From assembly GCA_003116875.1 (NCBI GenBank), contig BCKT01000011.1:124001-188000 (forward strand): a stretch of DNA of 64,000 nt. The letters run 5' to 3'. Source of the DNA: Takashimella koratensis. Its lineage: Eukaryota > Basidiomycota > Tremellomycetes > Trichosporonales > Tetragoniomycetaceae. This document shows positions 10,256-21,997 of this stretch, piece by piece. Position 1 is the stretch's first letter. Each line of letters opens with the position of its first letter. The translations under genes were made by a program, and so were the position numbers. The notes under the pieces were generated by a model. It made no database searches and was not told the origin of the DNA. It worked only from the letters and a program-made list of their open reading frames with translations.

Positions 10256-12595
10256 ATGCACGTCCCCTTCCTCCTCGCCCTCGCTTTCTCCTTCCTCTCT
10301 TTGACTTCCGCCATCTCCCCAATCACACGTAAAGGGAAATACCTCTACACTTCCTCGGGATCTCGTTTCTACATCAAGGGAGTCGCATACCAACCTCAAG
10401 GCGCTCTCGCAGCTTCGTCTACCGCCAATTCGGATAACGGCGGGTTCCCAGAACCCTCAAGTTATGTTGACCCACTGTCCAGTAGCGCAAACTGTACAAG
10501 AGATTTACCGTATTTGAAGCAGCTGGGGGTCAATGCGGTTAGAGTGTATTCAGTCAACTCGAGCTTGAATCATGATGCCTGCATGAGCATGTTTAGTAAT
10601 GCTGGTATCTACGTCTTGTGAGTGTGGATCGGATAGGGAGGGATGTGGAGAGAGTACGCAGAATGGAGGGTAGGAGTGTCGGTGAGGAAGTAGTACAGAC
10701 AGCAATCTGACACCCGACACTAGGCTCGACGTATCTCTCCCTCTCAACGGCAGTATCGACCGCTCATCCCCTTCGTGGTCAACCAACCTTCTCGACGAAT
10801 ACATTAGCACCATCGACGTCTTCCGCGGCGTAAGTGAAATTTCTCTCCCCTCATTCAGTCTTCAGTCCTGGTCCATGTCTGTTTCTCCTCTCGTTGTGCT
10901 TTCGGGCACTTTCGTCCCCACCTCTACCCAGGGATCGCGTTGTTGGGGTCGTCGCCAAGACTTGAGAAACCCTGGATCTGCGCTGACACTCTGATTTCAT
11001 GGGACAGTATGATAACCTCCTCGCATTCAATGTTGGTAACGAGGTCATCAACGAGGTGACCAACACGAATGCAGCGCGTAAGTATTCATTCATCCGCCCA
11101 CGTCTCCTCGCAACCTTGATTCGTCCAAGTCGGACCCTACATCTCGTTTGACTCCTACCTCTCATGCTTATCCTCCCTCCCTCTTAGCATTCGTCAAAGC
11201 GGCAGCGCGCGACGTCAAAGCATACCTGAAGAGCGTCAACTCCACCGCTCTTGTCGGGTACGCAGCAGTCGACGGCGACCCAAACTTCCGTAACACGCTA
11301 GCCGAGTACCTCACTTGCGGAAACGACAGTATCACCGTCGATCTTTACGGTCTCAACAACTACGAGTGGTGTGGGAACGAGACCCTCCAATCGTCCAACT
11401 GGGATACGATCACCTCAGGTTTCTCGAGTATCCCAGTAGCTACGTACATGTCCGAGTTTGGGTGTATCACCAACCCACCAAGGATCTGGAATGAGGTTTC
11501 GGCGCTGTTGGCCAGCCCAGTGTCGGACGTGTTCTCGGGTGGAGTGGCGTTTTCGTACTTCCCCACGAGCGACGGGTACGGGATGGTCACTCTCTCGACT
11601 GATGGCACGCAGTGAGTCAGCTGCCTCTCGTCTCGCGCAGCAGAATCCAGCTGACCATCTCCAGAGTTATCACGTCAAACGACTTCACCCTCTTGTCTGC
11701 CGAATACAACTCGACAACGGGCCCCAACAGCCCCGCTCAGTCATCCGTCACTATCCTCTCCACCTCTTGCCCGGCCCAGAACGCGTCCTTGCTCGCGAGC
11801 ACTGTCCTCCCACCAACACCGGACGAGAGCGTGTGTAACTGTATCAACACCAACGCTCTGGCCTGTCACGTTACCGACCTCGCCGCGAGTCAGCCCAACA
11901 TTGTCGGAGCGCTGACCGAGTGAGTCTCACAACTCTACCCCTATCCACTCCCAGCGTCCTACCCGGTTGACTAAGTTACTGACAACCCCAGCTACGCATG
12001 CTCTCTCCTCGCATCGACAAACTCGGGCGCATCATGCGACGCTATCGCGGGCAACGGCACTTCAGGCGTCTACGGTCAACTCGCCATGTGCTCACCCGCG
12101 ATCAAGCTGTCCTATGCAATGTCGGCGTACTGGGAGTTCAACCCGATCACCTCGAGTTGTAGCTTTGCTGGTAACGCAACTCTCAGCGCGAAGAGTGAGT
12201 TTGCCCTCCTTTTCTTGTCTGTCCCTAGCCACTTTCCACAACAATCCCACACCCACACCTCTTTCTCACCCTACCTCCCTCACGTCTACACCCCACTTCG
12301 TCCGAGTCAACGGCTAACCTGTGCAGCACCCAACACCGCACAAGACGCATCCACCGCTGCCGAGTCTTGTCTGGCCGCTGAACCATCCGGCGGCGTTTTT
12401 ACACCTACAGCTCTCTCCACGATCTCCCACTCTGCGACATCCACATCCAAGTCAGCTTCGGGATCGGCATCCGCCTCGTCATCGTCCAAGGCGTCAGCGG
12501 GGTTGGTGGCTGCCTCTACACCAGGATGGGCAGCGGTCGTGGCGCTCGCGATGACGGGAGCGGGAGCGGCCGCTGGGGCGTGGGCGGTGCTGTAA
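10256..12595 (+). CDS. GPI-anchored 1,3-beta-glucanosyltransferase (GH72, Gas family) with X8 domain
   Basis: Cell-wall enzyme that cuts and rejoins beta-1,3-glucan chains. Exons are 10256-10617, 10724-10829, 11008-11077, 11188-11611, 11665-11919, 11992-12194 and 12327-12595 (562 residues). A signal peptide (residues 1-19) precedes the GH72 domain (FYIKGVAYQ, LGVNAVRVYSVN). The predicted acid/base is Glu168 (NVGNEV) and the nucleophile Glu269 (YMSEFGC), at spacing close to yeast Gas1. A Cys-rich X8/CBM43-like module follows (CNCINTNALACHV, ACSLLAST, SGVYGQLAMCSP). A Ser/Thr/Ala linker and hydrophobic tail (GWAAVVALAMTGAGAAAGAWAVL-type) then fit a GPI signal. The start has a strong Kozak context (GCCACCATG). 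The exo-glucanase gene follows 1.45 kb downstream on the same strand, and both would act on the same polymer. Confidence 0.93.
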
Positions 12596-14049
12596 GTGAT
12601 GAAGGGAAGGGGATGGACGCTGGCTGGTTGGGATTGTCTTATGACTGGCTTTTCCGTGCAAAATATATACACGTCGCGAGGACGAAATCAGTCGCAGTTA
12701 TTCTGACTGCGGTCTGCGGTTTGTCACCCGTGTCTTTAACTCAAGCGAGGTCGTAGGCCTCTTGCTTAATTCGTGCTCCTCCATTTCTACTCTCACTCAT
12801 CCATTTGAACACTGTGATCATCGTCTCGTTTTTGCGCACCCTTTGCGCTCTGCTTCTATTGTCCGGGCCCAGTCTGGGAGGGGTTGAGTCCTTGTCATGA
12901 TGTATCTATCTGTCTATCCGTCCCATGGGGTGAGAGCAAAGGGAGGCACGGGCTGAGAGGCAGCTGGTTAAAGGTAGCTAGATGGTTGAGCGCAGCAGGA
13001 GCAGGCTGATTGAAACGAAAGCGCTTACGCAGGATTGATCCCCTGATTGACCGAGCACCGCAGTGGTTGGTTAGGAGGGACTGTGCGCAAAGGCACTTGA
13101 AAGTCAATGACCACCTCCGCCCTCGCCGCCACCGCCACCAATACTGGCGCGTCATCATCCTCGGTATGTGCAGTATGCACCATCGGCGAAGGGGTCAACA
13201 CGGCCAACCCATCAAGGGCAAGGATCAAGCCATGCATGTAGGTGGTTGGATCGGTATGGGAGGGAGACCAGGGCGGAGGGTAAAGTCGTGTGTTTTGCGA
13301 TTCCGACGCGTCCCGTGCATGTAAAGGAGAGATTCAGGGAACGGCCCGCCGCCGAGTCAACAAGGAGACAAGGACCAGTCCCGCAGAATTGGACAGTAAA
13401 GTACATGCAGTAGAATTGTACGACGCTACGGGTCACGGGCGGGACCTGACGAACCTGAACCTGAACCTCAATTGAGGCGATCTGCCTGAACCCTCGACCT
13501 GATTTTCCTCTGTCCCGTGTGGTTGTTGACGGGACAGAGAGGTGACTGCTTATCGCCCAGACTCGGACGCGTGGACGCCACCCGGTGACTTTTGGGTTCC
13601 TCCCCTCCCACCTCTCACTGTTTTTCTCTCGTCGATTACCGCCGCTTGGACCTGTGGGCGTCCAAGGCGGAGGAGGCGGGCGCAGAGACTGAGCAGAGCG
13701 GAGGGGAAGGAGAGGGGAGAGGGGGAGAAGTTAGGTAGAGGGACAAGGAGGAGGATTGAGGCTTGACCCGAGATGATGGAATGGCATGGCTTTGAGGACA
13801 GGCAGGTACGACAGATGGGTAGATAGATAGCTCGCGCACAGATCTCATGCATCTATCGCTTTGTTCTTCTTCATCGTGTTCATCTCCCTTCTTCATCATC
13901 ACCATCACCCACACTCGTTATCCTCCTCGACCAGGTCTGTGCTAGATATAGACCCTTGGTTCACCCTAGACTATCGGGAACCAAACAAAACGACCACCAT
14001 TCGATCCAAAACCTTGGCACAATTTGAAGCACCCCTTGGATCTGTGACT
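12596..14049. other. Intergenic between the glucanosyltransferase and exo-glucanase genes
   Basis: About 1.45 kb with no supported gene. It includes a small GAACCT repeat (13450-13470) and, from 13855, a TTC/CATC pyrimidine-rich leader. An in-frame extension upstream of the exo-glucanase ATG stays open back to 13861, but the residues are low-complexity and I treat it as 5' UTR. Confidence 0.55.
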
Positions 14050-17000
14050 ATGGCGAGACGAGTGAAACCGCCAGCGATCAACGTAAAGGGCGAGCCGGTG
14101 GGGCCTCAGCGCGCCGAGTCGGGTCGGACGGGGTACGGGTACGTCAGTGTCGAGCAACAGCGGCAGCCGTCGACTCCGGTGCAGGCGGGTCGAGCGGGCG
14201 GGAGCGCTAGGCCAGGCGCAGGACAGGGTGGGAACAGCTTTGCGGGGAGTAGCGGATCCGGTGCGGCGGGCGGTCCAGGCGCCCCGGGAGGTTCAACCGC
14301 AGGCATATTCCATATTTCATCGCCTCAACCACGGTCCCCATCCAACGCGTACTTCCCTCCCAACACGGGTGGATCTGGCTCAGGCTCTGCCTCAGGTAGT
14401 CGGCGGCAGAGCGTACGCCGGAGCGGGGGGTACGGTGATTACGACGAGGACGAGGATCGGGATGGATTGAATGGAGGGTACTGGGACGAGGTGAGTGCAT
14501 AGCATAGCATGGAGGGAATGTTGAGACAAAGGGGGAAGAGTGCGGATCAACATGTCGGAGATGGAAAGAGAGAACAAAAGACTTGGGGCAGAATCGATGG
14601 GCCCATGTCTCAACCCTTCGCATTTCTTCCAACTCTCTGCATACCACAACCCAAGACATAGCTGACATCTGCCCGCTCGCTCTGTCTCATCATCACCCCC
14701 TCGTCACCCCCACCTACCCTTAACCGACAGTACGAGCTCGGCCCCTCACCTACCCACGCCTACCTCGAAGAATTCGAATCATACCCCTCTTCCCCCGACC
14801 CAAACCACATCCCCATCCCTCAAAGCCCGTCGATGGACATGGACCGGCCTTACTCCCCTGGGTACGGGTACGAGAAGGATCCAAACAGTCTCCCGCCTAC
14901 CCCCGGTCAGCCGCTACATGGGAACGCGTACGCCAACCTCGGCTCGGCACAGCAGTACGGAAGCGATAGGTACCTCTCTACCACGGCCGGCGGCGCAGCA
15001 GGCGCGGGCGCGGGGGCAGGGGCGGGTGTGGCGCGAGGAACCGCCGCGTCGAGGTTGAGAGGCGGGGCGACGAGCGGGAGAGGGAACAAGGGGTACAAAG
15101 AGCCCCGAGGATGCGTACCTACCAACCCGACTAAACGGCGTTGGCTATTCTTCGGTGTCCCCGCAGCCCTCGTCGTCGTCGCTGCTGTCGTCATCGGCGT
15201 CGTCGTTGCCGTCTCACACCACTCGTCCTCGTCATCCTCGAGCAGCTCGGGATCGAGTTCCGGGTCAGGATCGAGCGGGACAAAGGGGTCAACGTCGACG
15301 ACAAACCCGAGTTGGAATACGACAGTCGCGGCGACAGCAGGGTCAGGTGGGAATGGAAGTACAGTCACAACGGATTTGGGAGCAACGTTTACGTATGTGA
15401 ATAACTATGGAGGGACATGGGCGCAGAACCCGAATAGCCCGTACAATGTGAGTGATAGGTGGGAATAAGGTCGGGGAGCAGGGTGGGACATCAAGACGGA
15501 GGGAGGCAGAGGACGAGAGACATGGGATCAAAGTTCAGAGATTGGGGCTAACCCCGCGTAGGTCTCTGGGCAGGCGCAGAGCTGGAGCCCGAGTATCCTC
15601 CAACAATGGGTCTGGGGTGAACACATTGTTCGGGGCGTCAACCTCGGTGGCTGGCTCGTTACCGAGCCCTTCATCGTCCCTGCCCTTTACGAGATGTACT
15701 ACAACACTTCCCGACCCGTCGACGAGTACACCCTCTCCCAAGCGATGGGATCCAACCTGACTTACCTGATGACCCAACACTACGCAACTTTCATCACCGA
15801 GCAAGATTTCGCCGATATCGCCGCTGCGGGCCTAAACTATGTCCGTATCCCACTAGGTTTCTGGGCGATCAATACCCAAGGAACGGAACCGTACCTCAAG
15901 GGAGTCAGTTGGACGTATTTCCTCAAAGCGATCAGTTGGGCGAGAAAGTATGGGATTAGGATATACCTCGATATCCACGCACTTCCCGGGAGTCAGAACG
16001 GGTGGAACCACTCGGGCAAGGAAGGTGTGGTTAATTGGATGTACGGAGTCATGGGGATCGCGAATGCCCAGAGGTCATTGGAGGTTCTAAGGACGATCAC
16101 GGAGTATATCTCCCAAGACGGGGTGAAACAGGTCGTCACGATGATTGGGCTCGTCAATGAGGTCCAGGCGTCAGTCGTCGGTCAACAACCCCTCGCAGAG
16201 TAGTAAGTTGGCCTTGGCCTCGAGCGTTGGTTGAAAGGTAGAGCTGACAAGTCAAAGCTACTACCAAGCGTACCAGCTCATCAGGTCGATCACGGGATAC
16301 GGCGCGGGTAACGGCCCTATTGTCCTCCTGCACGAAGGCTTCCTCGGCATTGCCGCGTGGAGCGGGTTCCTCTCCGGAGCCGACCGACTGTGAGTGTCGA
16401 GACTGAGAGCCCTGACCAGTCATTGTTATACGGAACTCAGCTAATACCTCCTTCAGTGGCCTCGACCAACACCCCTACCTTGCCTTCGGGACGCAGAACA
16501 ACAACCCCTGGAGCACTCAGTCCTCCACCATCTGCGCTTACGGCGGCGGGACCAACTCGTCTCAATCTTCTTTTGGCGTCATTATCGGCGGTGAATGGTC
16601 GCTTGCCATCAATGACTGCGGGTACTGGCTCGATGGGGTCGATTCCACCCCTGCCTACGTCACTTCGGGGACCGGCACCTCCTGCGACGCATGGACAGAG
16701 TGGTTCAATTGGTCCACAGACACAAAGGCTGGCGTACTCGACTATGCGATGTCGAATATGGACGCATTGCAGAATACGTTCTTCTGGACATGGAGGATCG
16801 GGAATTCGACGGTGCTTGGGTACCCGGCTTCGCCGTTTTGGCATTATCAGTTGGGTCTTCAGGAAGGGTGGATCCCGAAGGATCCGAGAGTCGCAGGAGG
16901 GTACTGCAACTCGATTGGCGTGGGCGGTGACGTGGTGAGTGTACTCCGCATCTGAACACAAACAANCCCCTTTNCCCCCCATCACCCTGTCTCCGTCGCC

Positions 17001-17457
17001 CATTGTTGGTCAAGCTGACCACATCCACCCTTAGTTCAACGGCACTTTCCCCGCCAGCGCTACCGGTGCCGTCCCCTCACCAACCATCGCAGCCTCCCAA
17101 ATCGCATCTTACTCCGTCTGGCCGCCAACCTCTCTCGGCCCTTCCTTCACTCAAGCCCAAATCGCCCTCTTCCCAACTCTCACACGCACAGGACCTATCA
17201 TCACCCTCGCGACCCCTACGCACTCGGCTAACGTCACCATCGGTGCGGGTTGGTACAATGCTCAAGATACGGTCGGCGCTTGGACAACAGTCGCCGGTTG
17301 TTATTACCCAAATGAATATAACGCGACGGCAACGAGTTTGGTGCCGACTGCGCTGTGTACAGGAGGGACAACAGGGACTGCGACGGGAACGTCAGGGACG
17401 ACGACGACACATGCTAGACGCGGTGGGCTACCAATGGTTACTCCGAGGAGCCACTAG
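14050..17457 (+). CDS. Type II membrane exo-1,3-beta-glucanase (GH5)
   Basis: Predicted cell-surface exo-beta-1,3-glucanase of GH5 subfamily 9 (Exg type). Exons are 14050-14490, 14731-15447, 15562-16202, 16258-16389, 16457-16934 and 17035-17457 (943 residues). A disordered Gly/Ser/Pro-rich cytoplasmic N-terminus of about 280 residues leads to a single membrane helix at about 285-306 after KRRW. A poly-Ser stalk follows, then the catalytic domain (HIVRGVNLGGWLV, NYVRIPLGFWA, YLDIHALPGSQNGW). Predicted catalytic residues are Glu586 (GLVNEVQ) and Glu690 (IIGGEWSLA). The long N-terminus and internal anchor match the membrane-bound ExgD-type enzymes of fungi rather than the short secreted form. 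Two ambiguous bases (16966, 16974) lie inside the last intron and do not affect the protein. Confidence 0.92.
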
Positions 17458-17997
17458 GTAACTGCACCGATAAATTAGGGCTGGAGGGTCAAGGACGAGG
17501 ACCATCGAGGTGATCGCTAGAAATCGAGTATAGGTTTTTTGATATCTGGCTTCAGTCGTAAACGTTGGATAAACGGACTTTGGGTCTTTGTGGATTACTC
17601 TTGCATTACATGAGAATATTTAGATTCCCCCTAAGATCAGTCATGAGATACAGTACTTGTGTCGCTGGTGGTTTGATTAGATACCATGGATTCAAAATGG
17701 ATGTCTCGGAACGTGACTAGGGCCTGCATCGAGAAAACATTCATCATCGGAGCGTACGAAAGAGAACCTTGTTCGTGTATAGTATGGGAACCCTGCCGTT
17801 GAGAAAAACTGGTTGATGAGGAGATGGAAAAAGCAAATTGGGAGATGGGAGATCACTCAGACAAAAAGGGCACAAGAGTAAAAGTCTGGTTTCCCTCAGT
17901 TGTCTTGGTCAAAGAAGTGTACCGAGTCAGAGAATATCAACCAGAATCGGTGATGACGGCGTCTCTGAACTCAACACTCAACCTCAATACTCAAAAC
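17458..17997. terminator. Convergent 3' intergenic region
   Basis: This 540-base space lies between two genes whose 3' ends face each other. It is more AT-rich than the flanking exons and must contain both polyadenylation sites. A small direct repeat of CTCAA/AACTCAACA units (about 17969-18012) touches the end of the minus-strand gene. No gene is visible. Confidence 0.45.
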
Positions 17998-18893
17998 TCA
18001 ACACTCAACACTTTGGTCGTTGACTTCGTGCATCGAGTGTTCTTCCGAACCAGCGCGAGAACGCTGCTCGACCTTGACTCCAAGTGCGTCGACTGCTGAC
18101 GGGAGTTTCTCGGGAAAGGCGAAAGGTTCCGGCGTGCCATTCTCAATCTTCACCTTGACGTCGTCTTCGGCTTCATCTCCGCCTGCCGGACTCGCTGGTA
18201 TCGGTCGGGGAGTCCCCTCAGACCTGGACTGACCGGACGCTTCAGGATAGGAGTCGCTCACGATGATGCACTCCTCTGCAGCTGGCGGGAGCGAGGCAGG
18301 CTCGTTCGTCAAATCCACGACGATCAGGTCCCCGTGCTTGCCGTAGTTGGTGTGCTCGTCCACCTCAGAGTCCGGGTAGTCGAGCTGCGAAGCCTGGGCT
18401 AGGGATTCTGGCTCGCCAGAAGGGGGTTCATGGGCTTCGGAGTCGGCGAGATCCGCATGTTTGATCGGAAAGCCGTTTGCAGCAGAAGGACCCCAATGCG
18501 TATCGATCTGGGAGGGTGTTTCGGTCTCAGCAGGTTTGAGAAGATCACTCGAGCGCGAGACTTGAGATTCGGGTTCAGCCTCTGGACCGAGGTCGATGAT
18601 TGCGATTGGAGATGAAGGGGAGATGGAGATCAAAGGGACCGAACTGGTCAAAGAGGCTTGAGAATCGGTATTGGTGCTTGTGATCGCATCTTCGAGAGCG
18701 GATTGAACACCGGTCGAATTTGAATTGCGAAGACCCGCTCGTCTGGATTTTAGACCTTGAGTCTTCTTGATTCCTTTGGTCCCGTGCGTGAAAGCCCACG
18801 AACGATCTGTAACGGTCAGTAAATTTTTTCACGTTGCATTTAAGAAGGAATGTAACGCGCGCTTGATACGTAGGACTCACCTTTATCAGGCAT
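17998..18893 (-). CDS. Acidic protein rich in SUMO-interaction and SUMO-attachment motifs (hypothetical)
   Basis: Minimal model: 18881-18893 joined to 17998-18806, 273 residues, starting at ACCATGCC. I do not recognise the family. The basic N-terminus reads RSWAFTHGTKGIKKTQGLK. The rest is acidic and disordered, with three hydrophobic-core-plus-acid segments that look like SUMO-interaction motifs (AIIDLGPEAE, LIVVDLTNE, ECIIVSDS). It also has two psi-K-x-E SUMOylation consensus sites (VKIE, VKVE). A role in nuclear SUMO signalling, for example as a SUMO-targeted factor, is inference. The true N-terminus may lie further upstream, because an Arg-Gly-rich frame continues through the ATG in the same phase. 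Confidence 0.6.
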
Positions 18894-19682
18894 GGTCCTC
18901 TCTCCTCTCCCTCGACCTCGTCCACGTCCACTTGAACTGCCCTTTCCCCTCCCCCTGCCCCTGCCTGTGCTCCCGCAAGAAGTCTCTCTCACTGTTGACC
19001 AGCTCGGTGTGCATGGCGCCAAGCGATTGTGTCATGTGTTTGAGCTCGTCGATGACGGCCCACATGAGCGTGTGAGTGACGGCATGTTGAGGGACCGAAT
19101 TGGCGAGGGATGTGACGGCTTGAAACGAAGTACAAACCTTGCTGAGAGCGGCTCGGGCATCGTCCATGGCTTCTTGCATCCGCCAGCACTTGTTGGCCTC
19201 TTGTTCCCTGTGAACGGGACGAAGATGGTTGACTGCGTCGTCAATCATTCTTGGCAGGACTGCGTTTCGAAGCTCGCTCCGGCGTAGGAGTCGGCGTCGG
19301 CGTCGGCGTTAAAATGAGGAAGACCGTCAGGGTAAGGCTCGCAGGATTTGTCCAGAGCGAAAGCTGCAAGTGCACGTGGGTCGATCGTGGTGGGCTGGTC
19401 GTGAAGATGATTGTGAAACATCATTTCCTCGGGTACGTCGAGCATTCTTGTCGTCGGGTACGCCGGTATGGAATCGAGCGGGAGGCCGTCGTATTCCGAT
19501 CCCGTGTTCTCGTGCTTGATGAAAACGGAATGGGGTTCGGAGGGGGTATACGCCGGCGGTTTTGTGAGAGGGGAAGGAAGAATGCGACCGGTGGGGAAAC
19601 GTTGAGGAGAGGGAGGGAGGTATTAAGGGTGACCGTTGAACATGCCGGGGGTGGGGAATGGGTGAGCATGAGGTTCTGACAT
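18894..19682 (-). CDS. Unresolved 5' coding segments upstream of the SUMO-motif protein
   Basis: Three stretches look protein-coding but lie in different frames, and I could not join them with ordinary introns. One is a Pro-rich segment around 19395-19580 running into MLDVPEEMMFHNH. The second is a helical segment, about 18990-19248, with EQEANKCWRMQEAMDDAR and VIDELKHMTQSLG. The third is an Arg-Gly-rich segment, 18894-18964, in phase with the downstream gene. Joining the second and third needs a 28-base intron (18965-18992, GTGAGA to CACAG), far shorter than the others here. A possible start is the ATG at 19682, whose frame meets a stop after about 19 codons. Either introns are non-standard, the assembly has small indels, or two genes abut. 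Confidence 0.35.
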
Positions 19683-20249
19683 GGTTCTCGACATTTCGGT
19701 GAGGAGAGGGATGAAGAGAAAGTAATTGGGAAATCGGAAAGTGGGAAAGAAGAGCGGCAACACTTATATAACTCAAGGTCGTTGACCTTTACTCCCCATA
19801 TCTCAACTCCGCTACTTTAACGAAAACCTCTGGGGCAAAGATCCTTTGGCGGCTGGAGCGAGTGGAGAGTCGGAAGACATTCTCCACCACCCAGATCTGT
19901 TCAGGTCGCTGCTAAGATCCAAGAGGCAAGGATCTCGGCCGAAAATTGAGTCGGCGTCAACGCCGCATCCTGCTTTGTCAGAGGACAAGATCTATGAAAG
20001 AAAAGAGAAAGAGCGAAAGTATGAAAGAGGAGCTGGAGTAGTTTCGGTTGTGAGGAGGTCAGCGTCGCGGGGGAGACGGCAATTCAAAGCACTGGCGCCA
20101 CCAGCCACAAGCCACCAAACTAACACGTTGACAAGTGAACCTCCACTTTCCGCGGCTTCAACAACATCATCCTCGTTCCCGACCAACCACCTCACCACCT
20201 TACCACCAACCACCTCTTCTCCACACCTACCACCTCCCTCCTCCTCGTC
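19683..20249. promoter_or_regulatory. Divergent promoter region
   Basis: The space between the minus-strand SUMO-motif locus and the plus-strand inositol kinase gene. A TATATAA-like sequence at about 19764-19771 could serve the minus-strand locus. The last 150 bases are CA/CCT-rich leader for the kinase gene. No extra gene is supported. Confidence 0.4.
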
Positions 20250-21804
20250 ATGTCCTCCACCGAGCCCGAGTCCGCATCCACGTCGACTTCTGACCCCGTG
20301 TCCAAACCAGACCGACCGCGGATGCAGGTCCACGTGCCGGCTCATGACGAGGACGAATTTGATCCCCTCGCGCATTTGGATATGCGGTCGTCGACACCTC
20401 TCGCGTCTCAGGTCGCAGGTCATGATGGAGTCATGTCAGACGCCAGCGGGTCCCTCGTCATCAAGGTGGGTCTTTGCCTTCCTATGTCCAAACTACTGAG
20501 ATTGGGGACTTGTAACCCTGCCATCCTGTTTATGAAAGCTCAGCTGGGATACACAAAGTTCGATAGCTGACTGAGATTCCGGTGGACTCGACAGCCCGCA
20601 CTACCCAAAGAAACAGCATTCTATCAGCTCGTAGCTGACACGTCACGCTCGTTCCCACTCGCCAGACTCCGCCCATTCCTCGCCCAGTTCTACGGCACGC
20701 TTAGGCTCGAAGGGCGGTTAGAGGGGCAGGGGGAGCTGCAGCGCGATATTCCTGAACGCGCAGGACACTTGGAAGTGAGCACAAATTAGTTCTCAGCTCT
20801 TTCCCTGCTTGATGCTCCTTGCTCCTCTCCCACGTTTCGCGCTGACGATCATCTAGTCCCTCGTGCTCGAAAACGTCGCGCAACCATTCACCTCCCCGTC
20901 CATCCTTGACGCCAAGCTCGGCACTGTCCTTCACGCTCCCGACGCACCCCCTGCCAAAGTCGCACGGATGAGTGCGAAAGCGGCCTCGACGACGTCGCAT
21001 TCCACCGGTCTGAGGTTGACAGGGTCTCGGACGTGGTATGCTCCAAAAGGGGAGTATATCGTAACTGGACGACAGTATGGGTATGCTCTGACTGAGGAGA
21101 GGCTGGGAGAAGGGTTAGCGAGATTCTTCCCACTTCCTGGGGAGGAAGTGAGGGATCTAGCCAAGGGAGGGGCACCGCCAACGACGACACTGGGGGTGCC
21201 GATGTCCGCGGTGTCAACCGAGAGCGATACGACTTCGACAACGCCGACAACTGCGAGTTCAGTAGTCCCCGCCGAGTTGGCCTCCACCGAGTTGAGAACA
21301 TACAACGACCACGCGATCTCGCCAGCGCTGATGGTGAAGATCCTCGATATCCTTCTGGACCAGCTAGATGCGCTGAGCTCGGCCCTCGCGGCGCTCGAGA
21401 TACGGTTCATCGGCTCGTCGTTGTTGGTAGTCTACGAAGGCGACCCGGACCGGTTAGTGGAGAGCGTGGCGCGGTGGGAGGCGCGCAGAGTCCAGGATGC
21501 CGCGCGGGGACTAGGGAGAGCACATGAGTGGAGCGAAGACGACGATGACGACGAGTATGAGGACGAGGAAGACGAGAGTGAAGACGAGGACGAAGATGAA
21601 GATGACGAAGATGATGATGAGGAAAAAGAGAGAGCTAGGTTGGCAAACAAATGTCCTCCGATCATACTACGCATGATCGATTTCGCGCACACCTACCTCG
21701 CCCATGGCGAAGGACCGGACCAAGGTGTACTACTAGGAGTGAAGACGTTGAGGGGTCTGGTACAGGCTCGGAGAGATGCGGCAGCAGGGGTAGCCGTCGC
21801 TTAG
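20250..21804 (+). CDS. Inositol polyphosphate multikinase (Arg82/IPK2 type)
   Basis: Phosphorylates inositol trisphosphate and its products in the inositol phosphate pathway; fungal Arg82 also works with transcription factors. Exons are 20250-20465, 20595-20774 and 20857-21804 (447 residues). Family signatures in order: QVAGHDGVMSDASGSLVIKP (about residues 55-74), the catalytic PxxxDxKxG box as PSILDAKLG (146-154), TGLRLTG, and the metal-binding IDFAHT with Asp407. Between SSLLVVYEGD and IDFAHT lies a long Asp/Glu tract of about 35 residues (21537-21630), an insertion also seen as acidic loops in fungal Arg82. A second Ser/Thr-rich insertion sits near 21180-21290. All junctions are phase 0. 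Confidence 0.9.
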
Positions 21805-21997
21805 GCTGTTTGGAAGGTTTGAACGGACAATGGCTTGTTAGAGGTTCTAGTAAAGCGAGGCTTGTATTTATATCGCAGTACAGTACCTTGTAGAAGCTTT
21901 AGACCCAATGAGTGGTGAGCCCAGTCCCCGTGAATTCAGTGTGCAATACTGTATGACATCTATCTAGGTATCCCAAGCAATAGCTGATACAACCATT

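Noticed and set aside
13861..14049. Upstream extension of the exo-glucanase gene
   Set aside because: The frame is open, but it begins with Phe, His and Ser runs from a pyrimidine-rich leader; the ATG at 14050 starts the more protein-like sequence.
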